A stretch of 64,000 nt of DNA from the NCBI GenBank assembly GCA_905250025.1, contig CAJNOJ010000144.1:62001-126000 (forward strand). Direction: 5' to 3'. Source of the stretch: Adineta ricciae (lineage: Eukaryota > Rotifera > Eurotatoria > Adinetida > Adinetidae). The notes beneath the pieces are model-generated. The model made no database searches, had not been told where the DNA came from, and saw only the letters and a program-made list of their open reading frames with translations. Position numbers and translations under genes: made by a program. Of this stretch, positions 10,721 through 23,950 are shown piece by piece (positions within the stretch are counted from its first letter, which is position 1; each line of letters begins with the position of its first letter).

Positions 10721-12903
10721 CTAATTGTTCTCCGATTGTGAAATATATTCTGTTTCAATTAATCGTTTTATTTCTCGTTCAATTGACTGTGAATTTAGTG
10801 TAAAACGACATGTCAATGCTTCAATGACCTATGGCAAACAAAGTTACTGTAATTGTAACGAAATCAATTGTTTACTTGAGTGATAAGTTGATTGTGTGTC
10901 ATAGTAACAGATGATTTCATAATTCGTACAATAGCAGTACGGATTTCGATCTCGTGCTCATGATCGAGTTTGTCTCGAACACTTTTACGTCTTAATTTGT
11001 TCTTCAGTTTGATATTTCATGGATGGATTTTAATGAGATTATGTTTCGATGTAAACAAATCGTTAACAAAAACTTAATCATCCGATAAAATTGCTTCATT
11101 TTGTGGTTGTTTTACCAAAATATTTCCATTATTTTTATTAATAATTAATGGCATCAATGCCTCTTCGATGTAATCTTTATTTATATCTATTTTATGATGA
11201 ATTTCCTGCTATGAAAATAAGACTTGAGACTTCCTCTCTTTTCTTTAAACTAACCTCAGTTGTCCATTTATTATTAATTTCAAATCAGTTATACCTATTT
11301 GTGGTAGTAACATTAACCGACGACCAGAATGTTTTTTCAAATAAAAATCTTGAAAACATTTATAAACATTGTGTACTATTGATGGTATAGAGTGCATCTA
11401 TTATTTAAACGAGAAATTGGCCAAACATCTGTTTTCAAAACTTTTAAAATCAAATCAATGCTGTGAAAATCAAGTCTGTTTTCAACGATATGAGTATGAA
11501 AATCTTCGTTCAATGATTTTGATAAAAATACAATATCAATCAGCATAGATTCGATCGAATTTGGATACGAAAAGTTACCGAAATTATTCTTTAATAACGA
11601 TAACGTATAGTTTTCTAAATCTATTGAAGCAGATTGAGCGGATAAAAGACGCTCTGCTAGATGTTATTGATAATATTCTCGAAAAGTATTTTCGTCTTTT
11701 AAATAACCAACACGTTGAATGACTTTGTCGATTGTTAGTTCAGCAATCTCAATGTTGTTGGTTTTCATTTGATCATTACGAAATAATGAAGCATATTTTG
11801 GAAAAGATTCATTAGAATTTATAAGATAGTTCCAATCAAAATCATTTTGTTTGACAAATTCATTATCAGAACGAAAAGAATTCGTACGAAACTCATCGAA
11901 TATGCACTTTAAATCAACAAGATCTTTTATGAACGAAGTCATCTTCTTGATCATGAATGATTGTTGAGCTCGTCGGTGTAAATTATGACTCATTGGTTCC
12001 ATCAACATAGAACGAATATTTGACATTTTGTTCACTATTTTTATAAACCATTGAAAGAATTTCATATTGATTTGAGTGAAACAGCTGATCAAAAATTGAT
12101 TTTTCCTTCAAACGACGAAAATACTGCTCAAAAACATCTTCATTTTTTAGAAAACATAACAAAAGAATTGCATTTATCAATGTAATCACGTTTTCAATCG
12201 AATTATTTTGTTCGTCATTCAAACGTTCATCGATAAATAATACCAGATATTCTTGACTATTCGAATTCAAATTCATGAAATACTCAAAGTCACAATCAAT
12301 ATTTCGGATGATAATTCGATCAAAATTAAAAGCTTTCTTCAAAAATCTATCGAATTTGTCTTTCAAATCGATAAAATTTTCGACAAAAGAATGGAAACTT
12401 TTGTTTTGCAGATCGTTCTTACGTATATATTCGCTAATACAACCGATGATAATAGATAAACCCTCTGGTACAAGTTGAAAAGTTTTGTAGATATTCTCCA
12501 ATTGTTCATATTGATTCGTGTCCAGCGTTTCGTAAATGTGCTTCTTTTTCAGAGATATTTTATTGATTGATTCAAATATAAATTAACATGCTCCATTTCG
12601 TCGTTGAATTAGATTTGAACTTTTTCAATTAATAATCGTGTGCTTTCAGATCGATAGAATTCAGTCGAACGCTGCAAATACATTGATTGAGATTCTATAC
12701 GATCAATGTAATCTTTGTTGAGATTAATTTTTGTTAACAATTCAACAATGTCTTTTATAATTGCTCTTGAGAAGTTATTTCCAGCCATTCATTTATATAA
12801 CATTCATGTATACACAACGTATAGATTGTTCCAAGCTCTTCTATGGCGACTTAATGTGTCAATCTGTGAAGCTAAAAGGTTTAGAAATGAATCACATACT
12901 TTT
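10721..12903 (-). pseudogene. Cullin-3-like scaffold gene, decayed, with internal duplication
   Basis: Cullins are ubiquitin-ligase scaffolds. The N-terminal part is clear: FYRSEST, DLKDKFDRFL, CDFEYFMNLNSNSQEYL, LFIDERL and NEDVFEQYF match cullin-3 helices. A second, shifted copy of the same segment follows (DLKCIFDEF, NDFDWNYLINSNESFP, ENTFREYY), so about 120 residues are duplicated inside the gene. Then come HLAERLL, VLKTDVWPI and FYLKKHSGRRL, and a C-terminal winged-helix end with IVRIMKSS, whose Lys corresponds to the neddylation site, split by a short intron. Lesions include an in-frame TAA between YYQ and HLAERLL (about 11662), frameshifts near 12000-12100 and 11300-11400, and TAA and TGA stops near 11000-11080. 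The 5' end is cut by the N at 12904. Partial copies lie at 39111-40089 and 48904-50282. Confidence 0.78.
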
Positions 12904-12904
12904 N

Positions 12905-14922
12905 ACTAAATTCTTACGAAGATCAGATTCAATATATGTCATTCGACGCGCCTTGATTTACTCTACGCAATGGTATATTTAATTTTTTAATTTCGAATAA
13001 CTCTTCTTATCCGACTCGGTCTTTTAATTGGGCTCAGAACTTGTGGTACACTCTAAGTATATCCAATAACCGTGGTTTTCTCATGAAACGTCTCTTAAAA
13101 GTAATCATAGACCATTATATAAAATTGTACATTTTAAACTTTTCTACTGAGTTATCCTCAGTTTATATTCAAAAATGCCATTTCAGGAGCATTTCTGACC
13201 GTAACAGACAGGATTCTTTGAATTGTTTGTCCTTAATCAATAATTGAAGACACGTTAAAATATCATCAAAGTGAATTTATAGCGACTCTAAACGATATTA
13301 AAATCTTGCAAAAATGAAACGTTCTCAAGATGATACTTCATTTCAGTTGTCAGAATGGATAAATTTTAAATTACATTCAATAATTTCAATAATGGCATAT
13401 ACATATTGAGAGTATAGAATCCCTATTTATGTAATTAATTACTCTTTAATTGTACAACGAACTTCGAAACAAAATTGAAGTTTTATCACGAATTGAAAAA
13501 ATACATTTTCGAAAGTAAAATCATTATAAGATAGTAGTTTTTTAAAAGAACTATTATTTTACATATGAGGAGAATAACAACACAAAATAAAAGAATAATA
13601 ACGGAGAAGAAAGAAAAGTAAATATCTGAATAAGAGAATAAATCGATATATGATTTATGAGTACCTGTGACTTTACACCTTCTTTGACAATGATTTCAAT
13701 TAGAAAATGCAATTTAAAAGAAAGTTTATAGTTTCTGATTTTTACAGAAATTTCTTGTTTACTTTCATGACTTTGGAATACATATCGCTACAATCCTTGT
13801 TATTAGTATTTTAGTATTCTAGAGAATGAAAGAAAAAAAGAAACTTTCTTTTTCTTGTTTGTTTTTTCGTTAATTATAACGCTACTTTACTTTTCTAACT
13901 TATAAGAATACGTTTTACGACTATAATGATAAAAATTCAAGAAAGAGGATAAAGATCTATCATTTCATTCATTTATGAAAATCGATTAGAGTAAAATGAA
14001 AATAAAAATATTTCGCCATATTCTATATTTTAACTCATATTTTTTCGAATATACAAAAAAGTTGATAATTCAGAATTGCATTTAATTCGCAATTATCTTT
14101 TCTCAATGTCATATTATCTTCTATTGTTTACACAAACTTGTCATTAGCAATTCTAAGTAAATTATATGAAGTAAAATGATGACAGGTGGCAATGAAATAG
14201 AAGTTTCCAGGGATATTTGCATAAAATGTATAGAATTTAAATAAATAAATTCGAATATATGAATTAATGAAACAACCATTTTCATTACTGAAAGATAAAG
14301 AAACAATTCGAAAGTAGATCAATAATTAGCAGATCTTTTACTTTATAATTGCACGAATATCAATACTATGTTTCAAAATAATCTTAGTAACATAGAATTG
14401 ACGAAAAGATGAAAATAAAAAATTTAACAAGACATTGACAACCAAATTATTATCAGCACTTAACATAGTTCTCTTTGTGCATTTGACAGATAAAATACTC
14501 ATTTTGTAATAAGAGATAATGTTTTGTATTTATCTGTTTAGTTTGAGTATTTCTTTTTTGTTCAAACAATTAACAATACCAAGACATATAACTTCACTCA
14601 CATTGTTCATTAGTGGAGGAAAAGTAACCTATTTTCATAGTTGGATTGCTTCAGAATATTTAAAAAATGGTAGAACATTTTTCACATAACATATTGTTAT
14701 TTGATAGAGGATAGCATCAAGAAAAGCATGACTTCTATTGTTTCATTTCATTGATGAAGCGAGTAAAAGACTAGATATTAAGTGAATTAGAGAGAGAGAG
14801 AGAGAGAGGGGGGGGGGGAAAGAAATAAATAAAAGAACTTTCATCGCCAATAGATGCTTTTATTTTCATTTTAAAGCACGTACTATTGATTTACTCAATC
14901 AATTTAAAGTGTGACCAAAACT
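12905..14922. other. Intergenic, AT-rich
   Basis: Right of the single N the cullin homology stops abruptly. No exon, domain or RNA gene is visible over about 2 kb. A GA microsatellite running into a G-run occupies 14789-14818, just upstream of the PAN/VCBS gene. Confidence 0.5.
14789..14818 (+). repeat. (GA)n followed by poly-G
   Basis: A GA microsatellite runs directly into about eleven G. It lies about 105 bases upstream of the probable start codon at 14923. Confidence 0.9.
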
Positions 14923-17900
14923 ATGATTTGGACGAGAATATTTGCATTATTTTCGGCAGTTATTTTTGATCTAGTCTTTACGCAAAATACCAATTCAATT
15001 TTGATGAATATTATGGATGGATGGCAATTTCAATGTGCTACAACAACTTGTTTACCATATGCTACGGTTACTGCATACAGTATTTTTCAGTGTCAAAGTA
15101 GTTGTTTACGACAAAGTCAATGCATGGCTATTACTTTTCGTCAATCGATTTCTGAATGTCAATTGTTTACTAATTATACAGAACAAAACAGCAGTTTGGA
15201 AACAGCTGTAAATACGGTTACCATGAGAGTTATTCCTGGCACACGGATACCCTCCGGTAAACATCGATTCAATATCACATAAAATGCATGAGCTAGAAAA
15301 TTTTTTCACTAACCTCCATTTTTAATTTGTGAAGATCCCAAACAATCCTATATGTATCCATGGGTAATTTTGTTGCGTCCTCAGAACTGAAAACATAATA
15401 ATGAAAATGAATGATTCTACTAAGGCTACGCATGAATTGAGATAAGGATGGGGATGAGATTGCGAGCAAAGATAATATATTGATTTGCTCTCTCCTATGG
15501 ACATCATCTTCCCAAGATTCAAATATTTCTAATATTCTTGACTAGGAGTCAAGCATATCTCAAATAAATTGAATGAATACGTTTGAGACATACTTCGTCA
15601 TTTGGTTTCTCTCGTTTAATTAATTTATTTTTCACAAAATAGTATCCATCACCACATCAACTTCAACAACAACAACAACATCATCATCATCGACCTCAGC
15701 AACAACATCAACGTCATCATCGACCTCAACAACAACATCATCATCGTCATCATCGACCTCAACAACAACAACAACATCATCATCAACGTCATCATCGACC
15801 TCAGCAACAACATCAACGTCATCTTTGACTTCAACAACAACAACAACCACGTCATCAACGTCATCATCGACCTCAGCAACAACACTATCTACCGGTATGT
15901 AACTGAATAAATTAAGTGTTGTTTGCTACACATCGCAAAGAATATGAAAGCACTTTATACAAAAAGTAGTTATTTAACAGCTAATGAGAAGAAATTAGTT
16001 CGCCGTTTTTGCAATGAATTCGATGTTAAAGATCAAGTTTTCAGAAAATCTCCGAAATACATCAGTCAAAAATCTTATCAGACACGCAACTTTTTTTAAG
16101 CTGCTTAGAAGAAAAACGTTTAAACTTGTTGATCATTTATCGCCTCGAATTCATCACATTGAACAGACTATTCATAGACATAAAAACTTCCAAAGACAGT
16201 TAGTATTCATCAGTTCTTTAATTTGTAGTTATAGATATTCTTCTCACATATTTGCACTACACTGCTCTATACATTCGAAAATGAACTGATCGGATATTAG
16301 AAAAATTAATCTAATTTAGTAATATTTTTAATCCTCATCGAAATATCATGTGAGTTTTGAAGGCTAAAGCTAAGTTGAAAATAATACTCATTACAAACGT
16401 TCGACGTTAAAAATCGTTCCAGCTTTAAAAAACAAAAACAATTGATTAGACTATTTTATTTCCAATTTTTTTCCATACAAATCTCTATATATATATGTCG
16501 TAGGCCAATCCAAGATTGGCCTGATCTAAATTAGGATTGACTCGAAATCTTGGATCAAAACTCATTTTTTTACCTGAAGTCAGTGGCAGATTACACCTCA
16601 AATAGTTTTAAGGTTTCATAATATACTATCATTACCTATATCAGCGAGTTTCATATCACTATGAGGTGTGCATGGAAGATGTTATAAACGTTGACCTCTG
16701 AATGTACAAGTTCTGCAGAAAACTGCCGATAACTTTTTAACTAAACAATGCTGTGTCGAAATCAATAATATACATCGAAAATATACCCGTTTAACTACAG
16801 CTTTCGAATAGTCAAAAGAAAATCAGAAAATACCATAGGGTTCAAAAACGAACTTTGATCCAAGATCCTGAGTTAATCCTACTTTAGACTAGGCCAACCT
16901 TGGATTGGTATACGACATGTACATATAGACGTATATAGATAAACTCGAATCAATAGTACTGACAACGGGACATCAGTACAGAACTCTAAAAATATGTAAT
17001 AATACATTCAAGAAAATGAGTGATTATACTTAAGATAAATAATCATTACAATCACAAATAAGAGATCACTTTTTTCTCTTAAGAAATAAAGATACGTTTT
17101 CTAGGTCGTAAAAACCAGCCAGTTGTCGCGCACAGATGGAGAAAGCTTTGTGACGAGAAAAATTAATAAAATATTATCAAAAAATAGAAAGTATAATACG
17201 GACAAGTCGTAAAAATGCGCAAGTGCTGACGTTTTTTGTTTGCGATGGATTTGAATTGTATTTCTCGTTTATAATACATCAAGAAAGACAAATTACATGT
17301 GAACTACGAGAAGAAATCCTTCTTGAATGTTCCTCACCACGAAACGTCGACTTTATAGCCAGCAAAGCGTTCTCCTTTGAAACGCTAAAAAAACATGAAA
17401 TTTCGTAACAGATAGTATTTAGAATTGTTTTCTTCTTGTGTAATTATATTTGTCAAAAACTAAGCTTTTATTTAAAAAGTTTATGAAAATCTGAATAATT
17501 TGTACGCTAAAGTACTTATTTACATATGACTTCATTCAGACTATGCGGAAACCGAAATTTCATCATGCTTGTAATGATTAGATGTGGCTAATTTGTGGAA
17601 ATACTTATATTTCCGATCGATAAATAATACAGAAGGATTTTGTTCATTTTTATGTAATATCAAAGAAAAATGTTTGTACTTACATCTGTGTTAAGGTATA
17701 TCATCGGACAATCATTTATACTCTAGAGATTTCTAAATATCCTTATTAGACCATTTAGGAACGAGTGTTATACTGAGTTGAATTATTTCATACATACTCG
17801 AAAAGCAGCATGACTATATGACTATACTTGTTCTAAACATAATGAACCAATATCCGGTCATTCGTCGATCTATTTCTTATCGACTATTTACGGCTAGTTG

Positions 17901-20900
17901 CTGGTTCATTTAATCAAAGTGTACAGGCAGTAGTCGTCAAAATCGTAATCTACGGTACTATAATCAGCTTTTTATTTACACAAGTTGCAAAAGCTCAGCA
18001 CAGACCAGTATTTTTCGGCTCCGATTACCCTTTGATCATTGTTTATAAAATATGTTTTCTTTTATTAAAAATGGTCGTTTGTCTTCAAAGATATAACGCA
18101 AATTTTTTTGCAGAAAAGCTGATCTCAGATTCGAGTTCCTCGGTTTCGATTACTTCTTAGTTAAACTTTATACCATACCCACAGTCAGTACACAATAATT
18201 GAAGAAGGTAACGAAAGAACTTACGAACAGATATCAGCTCAATGCATTCCCTTCGTTTGAGTGAAAGGAAGAAAGAAAGTTCAACTAACGTATATTCTCC
18301 GTAGTTATTTAGCTTTGTTTTTAAAAAGAAAATCAATACATAAATTTGATCAGTTATAAGTCTATTATTATTTGTCCTGTATTAATTGTAATGTGATATT
18401 AACCGGTAGTTAACTTCGAACAACTAAGAGAGTGATAAGAACAGTCGTTATCTATTTCAAAAATATATCTGTGAATGTATGCGTACGTAATTTTCTTTCA
18501 ACTCTTTTTCTTCAATAGAAGTTAACTTATTATCTTATTTGGAAGTAAACTTAGAAAGTACAGTCTAAATATTTTTTTTCATCATTCTCCTTTTCCCATA
18601 CTCTCAACTTGTTGTCTGAATAAAATTTCAGCGTTGTAGTCTTCATATTTCATTTTCCATAGCAATGGAGAAAAATTCACTTGAATCACTGATAATAATG
18701 GCCCTTCTCAATGACACCATGGTGTTATACACTCTTTTTCAGCGTTGGTTTCAATATTATAAAGCTTTGTTTTTAGTGTACACTAATTTTTAATAGCTTC
18801 ATAAGTCACAATCTACTAGATTGTATAACCGCAGAGAATCAAATGAAGACTGAATCGTCAACAATCGAACAAGCACTGCATTCTTCCGTTTAAAAAATGT
18901 CGGCGCATGTTTTCTTCTGAGATTATATCACTCACAAATGGATTTCGAGTCTGCCAAGACTTTTAAGCGATCCTACATAGCTCCTCGAAATGTAATGTTT
19001 CCCCTCGAATTGATGAACAAGGAGTCGACTAATTTTGAGAAGCTATATCCTTGATTCCCTGGAAATCACGCATCTTTTAAGCTAACTTCATCAACCATCA
19101 CTGTTATAATGAATTCAGAACTTTAGTCCAAATCCGTTCATTGCACAATCCAGTCCTACATTGTGAAAGACTTTTCTCTATGAATCCCAGGTAAGAAGTT
19201 AAACGCACTCCTCATTGCAGAATATATTTGACTCTAACTCCTTTCTTGAAATGAATCAACATCCTTAAAAAAGAACTCCTGTCACTCCACATGATTTCAA
19301 AATGAGGGCAACTAGGTCCCACGGCATTTTGTTCTTTATCAACATACGTACCAAATCATGACACTGAAAGCTCGAGATTAGCAAGTACACCTAGAAATTA
19401 TACCAAAAACCATTACATTTCTAAGTTCTTCCGCAAATTTCACATTAACATCGATTCCCATTATATTTGTGCACTTTTCAACTTTTCACAGCATACACCA
19501 GCACCTACTTCGTTGCGCTCACTTTTCCAGTCGGCAATGGCACACAATCAGTTACGATCGTTGACGTTAACAATGACACGAAACCAGATATAATTACGGC
19601 AAATTATGGTGAGAAGACCGTTAGTGTTCTTCTCAATGCAGGTAATGGCATATTTTCTAATCAAACTACCTATGCAACTGCCGCTGCCCCAGCTGCAGTT
19701 GCCGTCGCTGATATTAATAACGATGGAAAACCTGATATAGTTACGGCGAATCCTGTTGGAAGCACAGCTACTGTTCTTCTCAATGTAGGTAATGGCATAT
19801 TTTCTTCACAAGCTGCCTATGCAACTGGCTCGTATCCATACTCAGTTGCTGTCGTTGATGTTAACAACGATGCAAAACCTGATATAATTACCGCAAATTA
19901 TAATGGAAACACAGCTAGTGTTCTTCTCAATACAGGTACCGGTACATTTTCTCCTCAAACTTCGTACGCAACTGGTCAGTATCCATCCTCAGTTGCTGTT
20001 GCTGACGTCAACAACGACGCAAAACCTGATATAGTTACAGCAAATAGTGGTCCCAGTACAGTTAGTGTTCTTCTCAATACAGGTACCGGTACATTTTCTC
20101 CTCAAACTTCTTATGCAACTGACACTAACCCCGTATCAGTTGCGATCGCCNATACAGGTACCGGTACATTTTCTCCTCAAACTTCGTACGCAACTGGTCA
20201 GTATCCATCCTCAGTTGCTGTTGCTGACGTCAACAACGACGCAAAACCTGATATAGTTACAGCAAATAGTGGTCCCAGTACAGTTAGTGTTCTTCTCAAT
20301 ACAGGTACCGGTACATTTTCTCCTCAAACTTCTTATGCAACTGACACTAACCCCGTATCAGTTGCGATCGCCGATATTAACAATGATGCAAAACCTGATA
20401 TAATTACCGCAAATTATTATGGAAGCACAGTTAGTGTTCTTCTCAATACAGGTACCGGTGCATTTTCTCCTCAAAATATTTATGCAAGTGGTACAGCTCC
20501 ATACTCGATTGCCGTCGTCGATGTCAACAATGACACGAAACCTGATATAATTACGGCAAATCGTGATGAAAATACGGTTTGGGTTCTTCTCAATACAGGC
20601 AATGGTACATTTCCTTCTCAAAATATTTATTTAACTGGCTCATATCCATACTCAGTTGCTGTCCTTGATGTTAACAACGATGCAGAACCCGATATAATTA
20701 CAGCAAATAATATTGACAATACAGTTAGTGTTCTTCTCAATATAGATACTGGCAAGTTTTCTTCTCAAAATATTTATGTAATTGGCTCATATCCATACTC
20801 AGTTGCTGTCGTTGATGTTAACAACGATGGCAAACCTGACATAATTGGAACGAATACTCGTGACAATACAGTTAGTGTTCTTCTTAATACAGGTGCCGGT

Positions 20901-21776
20901 ACATTTTCTAATCAAACTTCCTATACAACTGGCTGGTATCCATACTCAGTCGCTGTTGCTGATGTTAACAACGACACGAAACCAGATATAATTACGGCAA
21001 ATTATGGTGAACAGACCCTTAGTGTTCTTCTCAATGCAGGTAATGGCATATTTCCTAATCAAACTTCCTATACAACTGGCTGGTCTTCATACTCAATCGC
21101 TGTTGCTGATGTCAACAACGATGCAAAACCTGATATAATTACCGCAAATTATAATGCAAACACAGTTAGTGTTCTTCTCAATACAGGTACCGGTACATTT
21201 TCTAATCAAACATCCTATGCAACTGGCGTTCGTCCATACTCAGTTGTTGTCGTTGATGTTAACAATGATGCGGAACCTGATATAATCACGACAAATAGTG
21301 GTGCCGGTACAGTTAGTGTTCTTGTCAATGCAGGTAATGGCACATTTTCTAATCAAACTATTTATGTAACTGAAAACAATCCATATGGACTTGCGGTTGT
21401 TGATGTCAATAATGATGCAAAACCAGATATTGTTACGGGTAATAGTGGTGCAAATACAGTTAATATTCTTCTCAATACGGGTACCGGCACATTTTCTTCT
21501 GCTATCTCCTATGCAAGTGGTTTATCTCCATACTCAGTTGCTGTCGTTGATGTCAACAATGATGCAAAACCAGATATCGTTGTCGGTAATACTGGTACAA
21601 AAACAGTTAGTATTCTTCTCAATACGGGTAACGGCACATTTTCTTCTCAAACTACCTATGCAACTGGTTACAAACCAAGGTCAGTTGCGATCGCCGATGT
21701 TAACAATGACGGGAAACCTGATATAATAACGGCAAATTCTGGTGCTAACACTGTTGGAGTTTTGTTTCATTGCTAA
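14923..21776 (+). CDS. Secreted PAN-like - Ser/Thr linker - FG-GAP/VCBS repeat protein
   Basis: Three exons fit one frame: 14923-15256, 15643-15894 and 19492-21776, all joined in phase 1 with good GT-AG signals. Exon 1 starts with a signal peptide (WTRIFALFSAVIFDLVF) and a small Cys-patterned PAN/apple-like domain (QFQCATTTC, CQSSCLRQSQC, ECQLF). Exon 2 is an almost pure Ser/Thr linker. Exon 3 encodes 15 FG-GAP/VCBS-type repeats of about 48 residues, each with a calcium-loop motif like DVNNDxKPDIITAN followed by VSVLLNxGxGTF; one of the 15 lies in the duplicated block around the N at 20151, so about 14 are real. Such repeats form beta-propeller or beta-strand surfaces in adhesion proteins. 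The 3.6-kb second intron is far longer than others here and holds a MITE, so the exons could instead belong to two genes. The stop is shared with the duplicate copy at 25053. Confidence 0.65.
15643..15894 (+). repeat. Ser/Thr-coding trinucleotide-rich exon
   Basis: Imperfect arrays of (ACA), (TCA) and (ACG TCA) triplets encode the Ser/Thr linker. Long minus-strand frames here, full of Val, Asp, Met or Leu, are products of the repeat and not genes. Confidence 0.8.
16495..16918. mobile_element. MITE-like element with about 68-bp terminal inverted repeats
   Basis: The left end (16495-16562) and the reverse complement of the right end (16851-16918) both begin ATGTCGTA, then read CCAATCCAAG, TTGGCCT, TAGGATT and ATCTTGGATCAAA, about 80% identical by eye. 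Total length is 424 bp with no coding capacity. It lies inside the long second intron of the PAN/VCBS gene. I could not define a target-site duplication. Confidence 0.75.
16919..19491. other. Rest of long intron or intergenic stretch
   Basis: About 2.6 kb of AT-rich DNA between the MITE and the FG-GAP exon. No exon, repeat or RNA gene was recognised. The stretch ends in a usable 3' splice site (AG at 19490-19491). Confidence 0.4.
19930..20372 (+). repeat. 221-bp exact direct duplication around a single N
   Basis: Bases 19930-20150 and 20152-20372 appear identical and flank the N at 20151. The added 222 bases are 74 codons, so the frame stays open. An exact copy beside an N is best read as an unmerged contig overlap. 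Confidence 0.8.
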
Positions 21777-22621
21777 GATGCGACAACTAATCATGCGTTG
21801 CTTCGTGAGAGAAACTTTATTCTCGTTTAATACACTTATATCGTACCTTCTTTATACTATCGTGCCCATTCTTCTGTTTCTCTTTTGAATTATTAACCGT
21901 ATATTAAAATTTTGATCTGAATAAAATGTTGAAAGTAACAATGATATCAGTGGGTTTTTAAAGAAATAATGATGATAGGTAGTGGATCACTTGTTGTGAA
22001 GAGAAAGTGCAGATGTCGTGGGGAAATGTGAGAGATGGTTGATGCTATTAATAGGAATTTCGTATACAGTCGTTTTATCGATGTGAAGCTAGCTCAAAAT
22101 GACGATCTATCACAAAAAAAAGAAAATTTCTATTGGTCAAAAATCAACCAACGATAAAATTCATTTCATGAAAAATCCATCAAAGAGTACAAGATTTTGG
22201 ACATAGCGGCCATAGTAACAAAAAGCTAGCACAAAATTTTGATGACGAAAGACATAGTCTATATCTGACGGAGAAATAAAACGATATTGATCAGTTGATG
22301 AACTATATTCATTTTCCATCATATTTTCGCAAAATATAGATGCAATGATGAAAGAGAACAACATATTTGTGTCAAGTTTTCATTTACAATCAATATAATA
22401 TAAAGACCTAAATAACGATATGCAGAAGGTTTAATAAGAAGAGAAATCTGAAAAGTATTGCCAAGAATTGATAATTCTCGTCACTCGTTATATACTGTCT
22501 GTTCATGTATACATTTTTGCTAGTCTATATGACGTGATGTTGATCGATTCGTCCGCCGTATAGGTAACTAACAGAGAGCGCTCGGTCATGTGCTAAATTC
22601 AAGTTCATTTCCTATTTGACG
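20674..22621 (+). repeat. Segmental duplication, copy 1
   Basis: From the eighth FG-GAP repeat through the 3' flank to 22621 this sequence matches 23951-25953 at roughly 95%. Copy 2 has about 44 extra bases near 25272-25315. The match ends at the same point in both flanks, after a shared AAACACTT. Confidence 0.85.
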
Positions 22622-23190
22622 TAAACACTTAGAAAAGAAAGCACATCATAGAACTATGTGCCTAATTCAATCACATATTAAGTTAAAAGAACAACCCATG
22701 TCGAAAAATCCGCTCCGGAACCGACCGGTGCCGGTTTTTTCCGAACATTTTATGGAAGCAAGATTCCAGATCGGATTCAACCGGTTAAAATCCGTTCGGT
22801 TCCAGCACTACCCAAACGGAAAAGTCAGGAATCCCATCAACAACTTCCGAAAAATCCCAACGAACCGTGACCTTTCGCAACCTACCAAAACCGAACCAAT
22901 CCGACAAAATCCTACAATACGCCTATCGAAAACCCATAAAACGCATCTTCCCATACTACCGAAACCCCACAACACAATGCTGTCCATACCCATTCTCCTA
23001 AGACCAACCAGAGCAACTTCAAACAGCCTTCACCGCATTTCAAACAATCCCAGCCCCAATAGCTAAAACACAAACGCTCCTGTTCATTGGACTACACTCC
23101 GATCCCACGCTTACAAGTGGGTTACACCGAGGATTACAGGATTACATACTGCACTGCAATCGGATTTGCAATCCATTCAAATGACTTATA
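22622..23190. other. Strand-biased C/A-rich spacer
   Basis: Between the duplication end and a transposon copy, the plus strand becomes rich in C and A and poor in G (most clearly about 22860-23080), unlike the AT-rich surroundings. It contains CCGG-rich palindromic words near 22710-22735. Both strands have frames of 60-140 residues but neither looks like a protein. Confidence 0.4.
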
Positions 23191-23949
23191 CTCGGTTGCC
23201 AAAAATGTTTTTCCAGGGGGTACAGCCCTAACAACTAGTGATAGACACAATGAATTTTATACTAAAAGAAAGCCCGTCAAAAACGGGATCTAGGGGTATA
23301 TTTTACTGTTCTGTAAAAGATGGGCAAGCTACAGAACTGTAGAGCTTCAGAAAATTTGAAGAATTTACTATTACTGAGACGTTTTTTCCAAGATAAATTC
23401 TGAGTGAAAACTGTTAAAGAATCACAAATACAACGAACTAATGTTTATTTTTTTATAAACCTGGTACAATAATCAAAGAAAATAATCAATAATCTGTATG
23501 CCGACCGTTAGCTTTTCTCATAGCTTGTAATCGAGATGGATACGAGCATAACAGATTTTGAAAAAGCTCGGTATTTGCTTCCATATTTTCTATGACATTG
23601 CATATGTGGTTTTTCAATGTTTCTTGACGATGACGATCATCTCTGGCCTCAGATAACATTCTTGTCTCGACTTCGTCCTTCAGTATTGATCCGATGCGCT
23701 CAGCTGCATTGAGATCAGGTGAATTTCCTGGCCACATATTATTACCCCAAAAATTGATATTGTTGTCCTGGATCAACTGCTGAGTCATATTTGCTTTCAT
23801 GCATGGGGCTTTATCGTGAACAAACGTCACTTCATCCACATCAATGACATGTTTTCTTCATTTTTGAGAAAAGGAAAGACGTGCTGAACCAAAATTGTAT
23901 CACGAAAGTATTCACCTGTCCAGGATTCTCCTTATTATCTTTGACTACC
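23191..23949 (-). mobile_element. Tc1/mariner-type transposon, truncated copy with transposase C-terminus
   Basis: The end begins CTCGGTTGCCAAAAATG after a TA, matching the full copy at 28382. The minus frame 23839-23486 encodes 117 residues with the last two catalytic regions of a DDE transposase: FVHDKAPC, then NMWPGNSPDLNAAERIG. I count 37 residues between the second Asp and the Glu. The copy is cut at the N at 23950, where FG-GAP sequence starts. Confidence 0.8.
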
Positions 23950-23950
23950 N

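Noticed and set aside
15632-15885. Two minus-strand frames of 72-78 residues rich in Asp/Val or Leu/Met
   Set aside because: They are antisense readings of the trinucleotide Ser/Thr exon; residue content follows from the repeat alone.
22656-23066. 136-residue plus frame in the C/A-rich spacer
   Set aside because: Rich in Pro, Asn, Arg and Thr because of base bias; the opposite strand is open as well, and no domain is visible.
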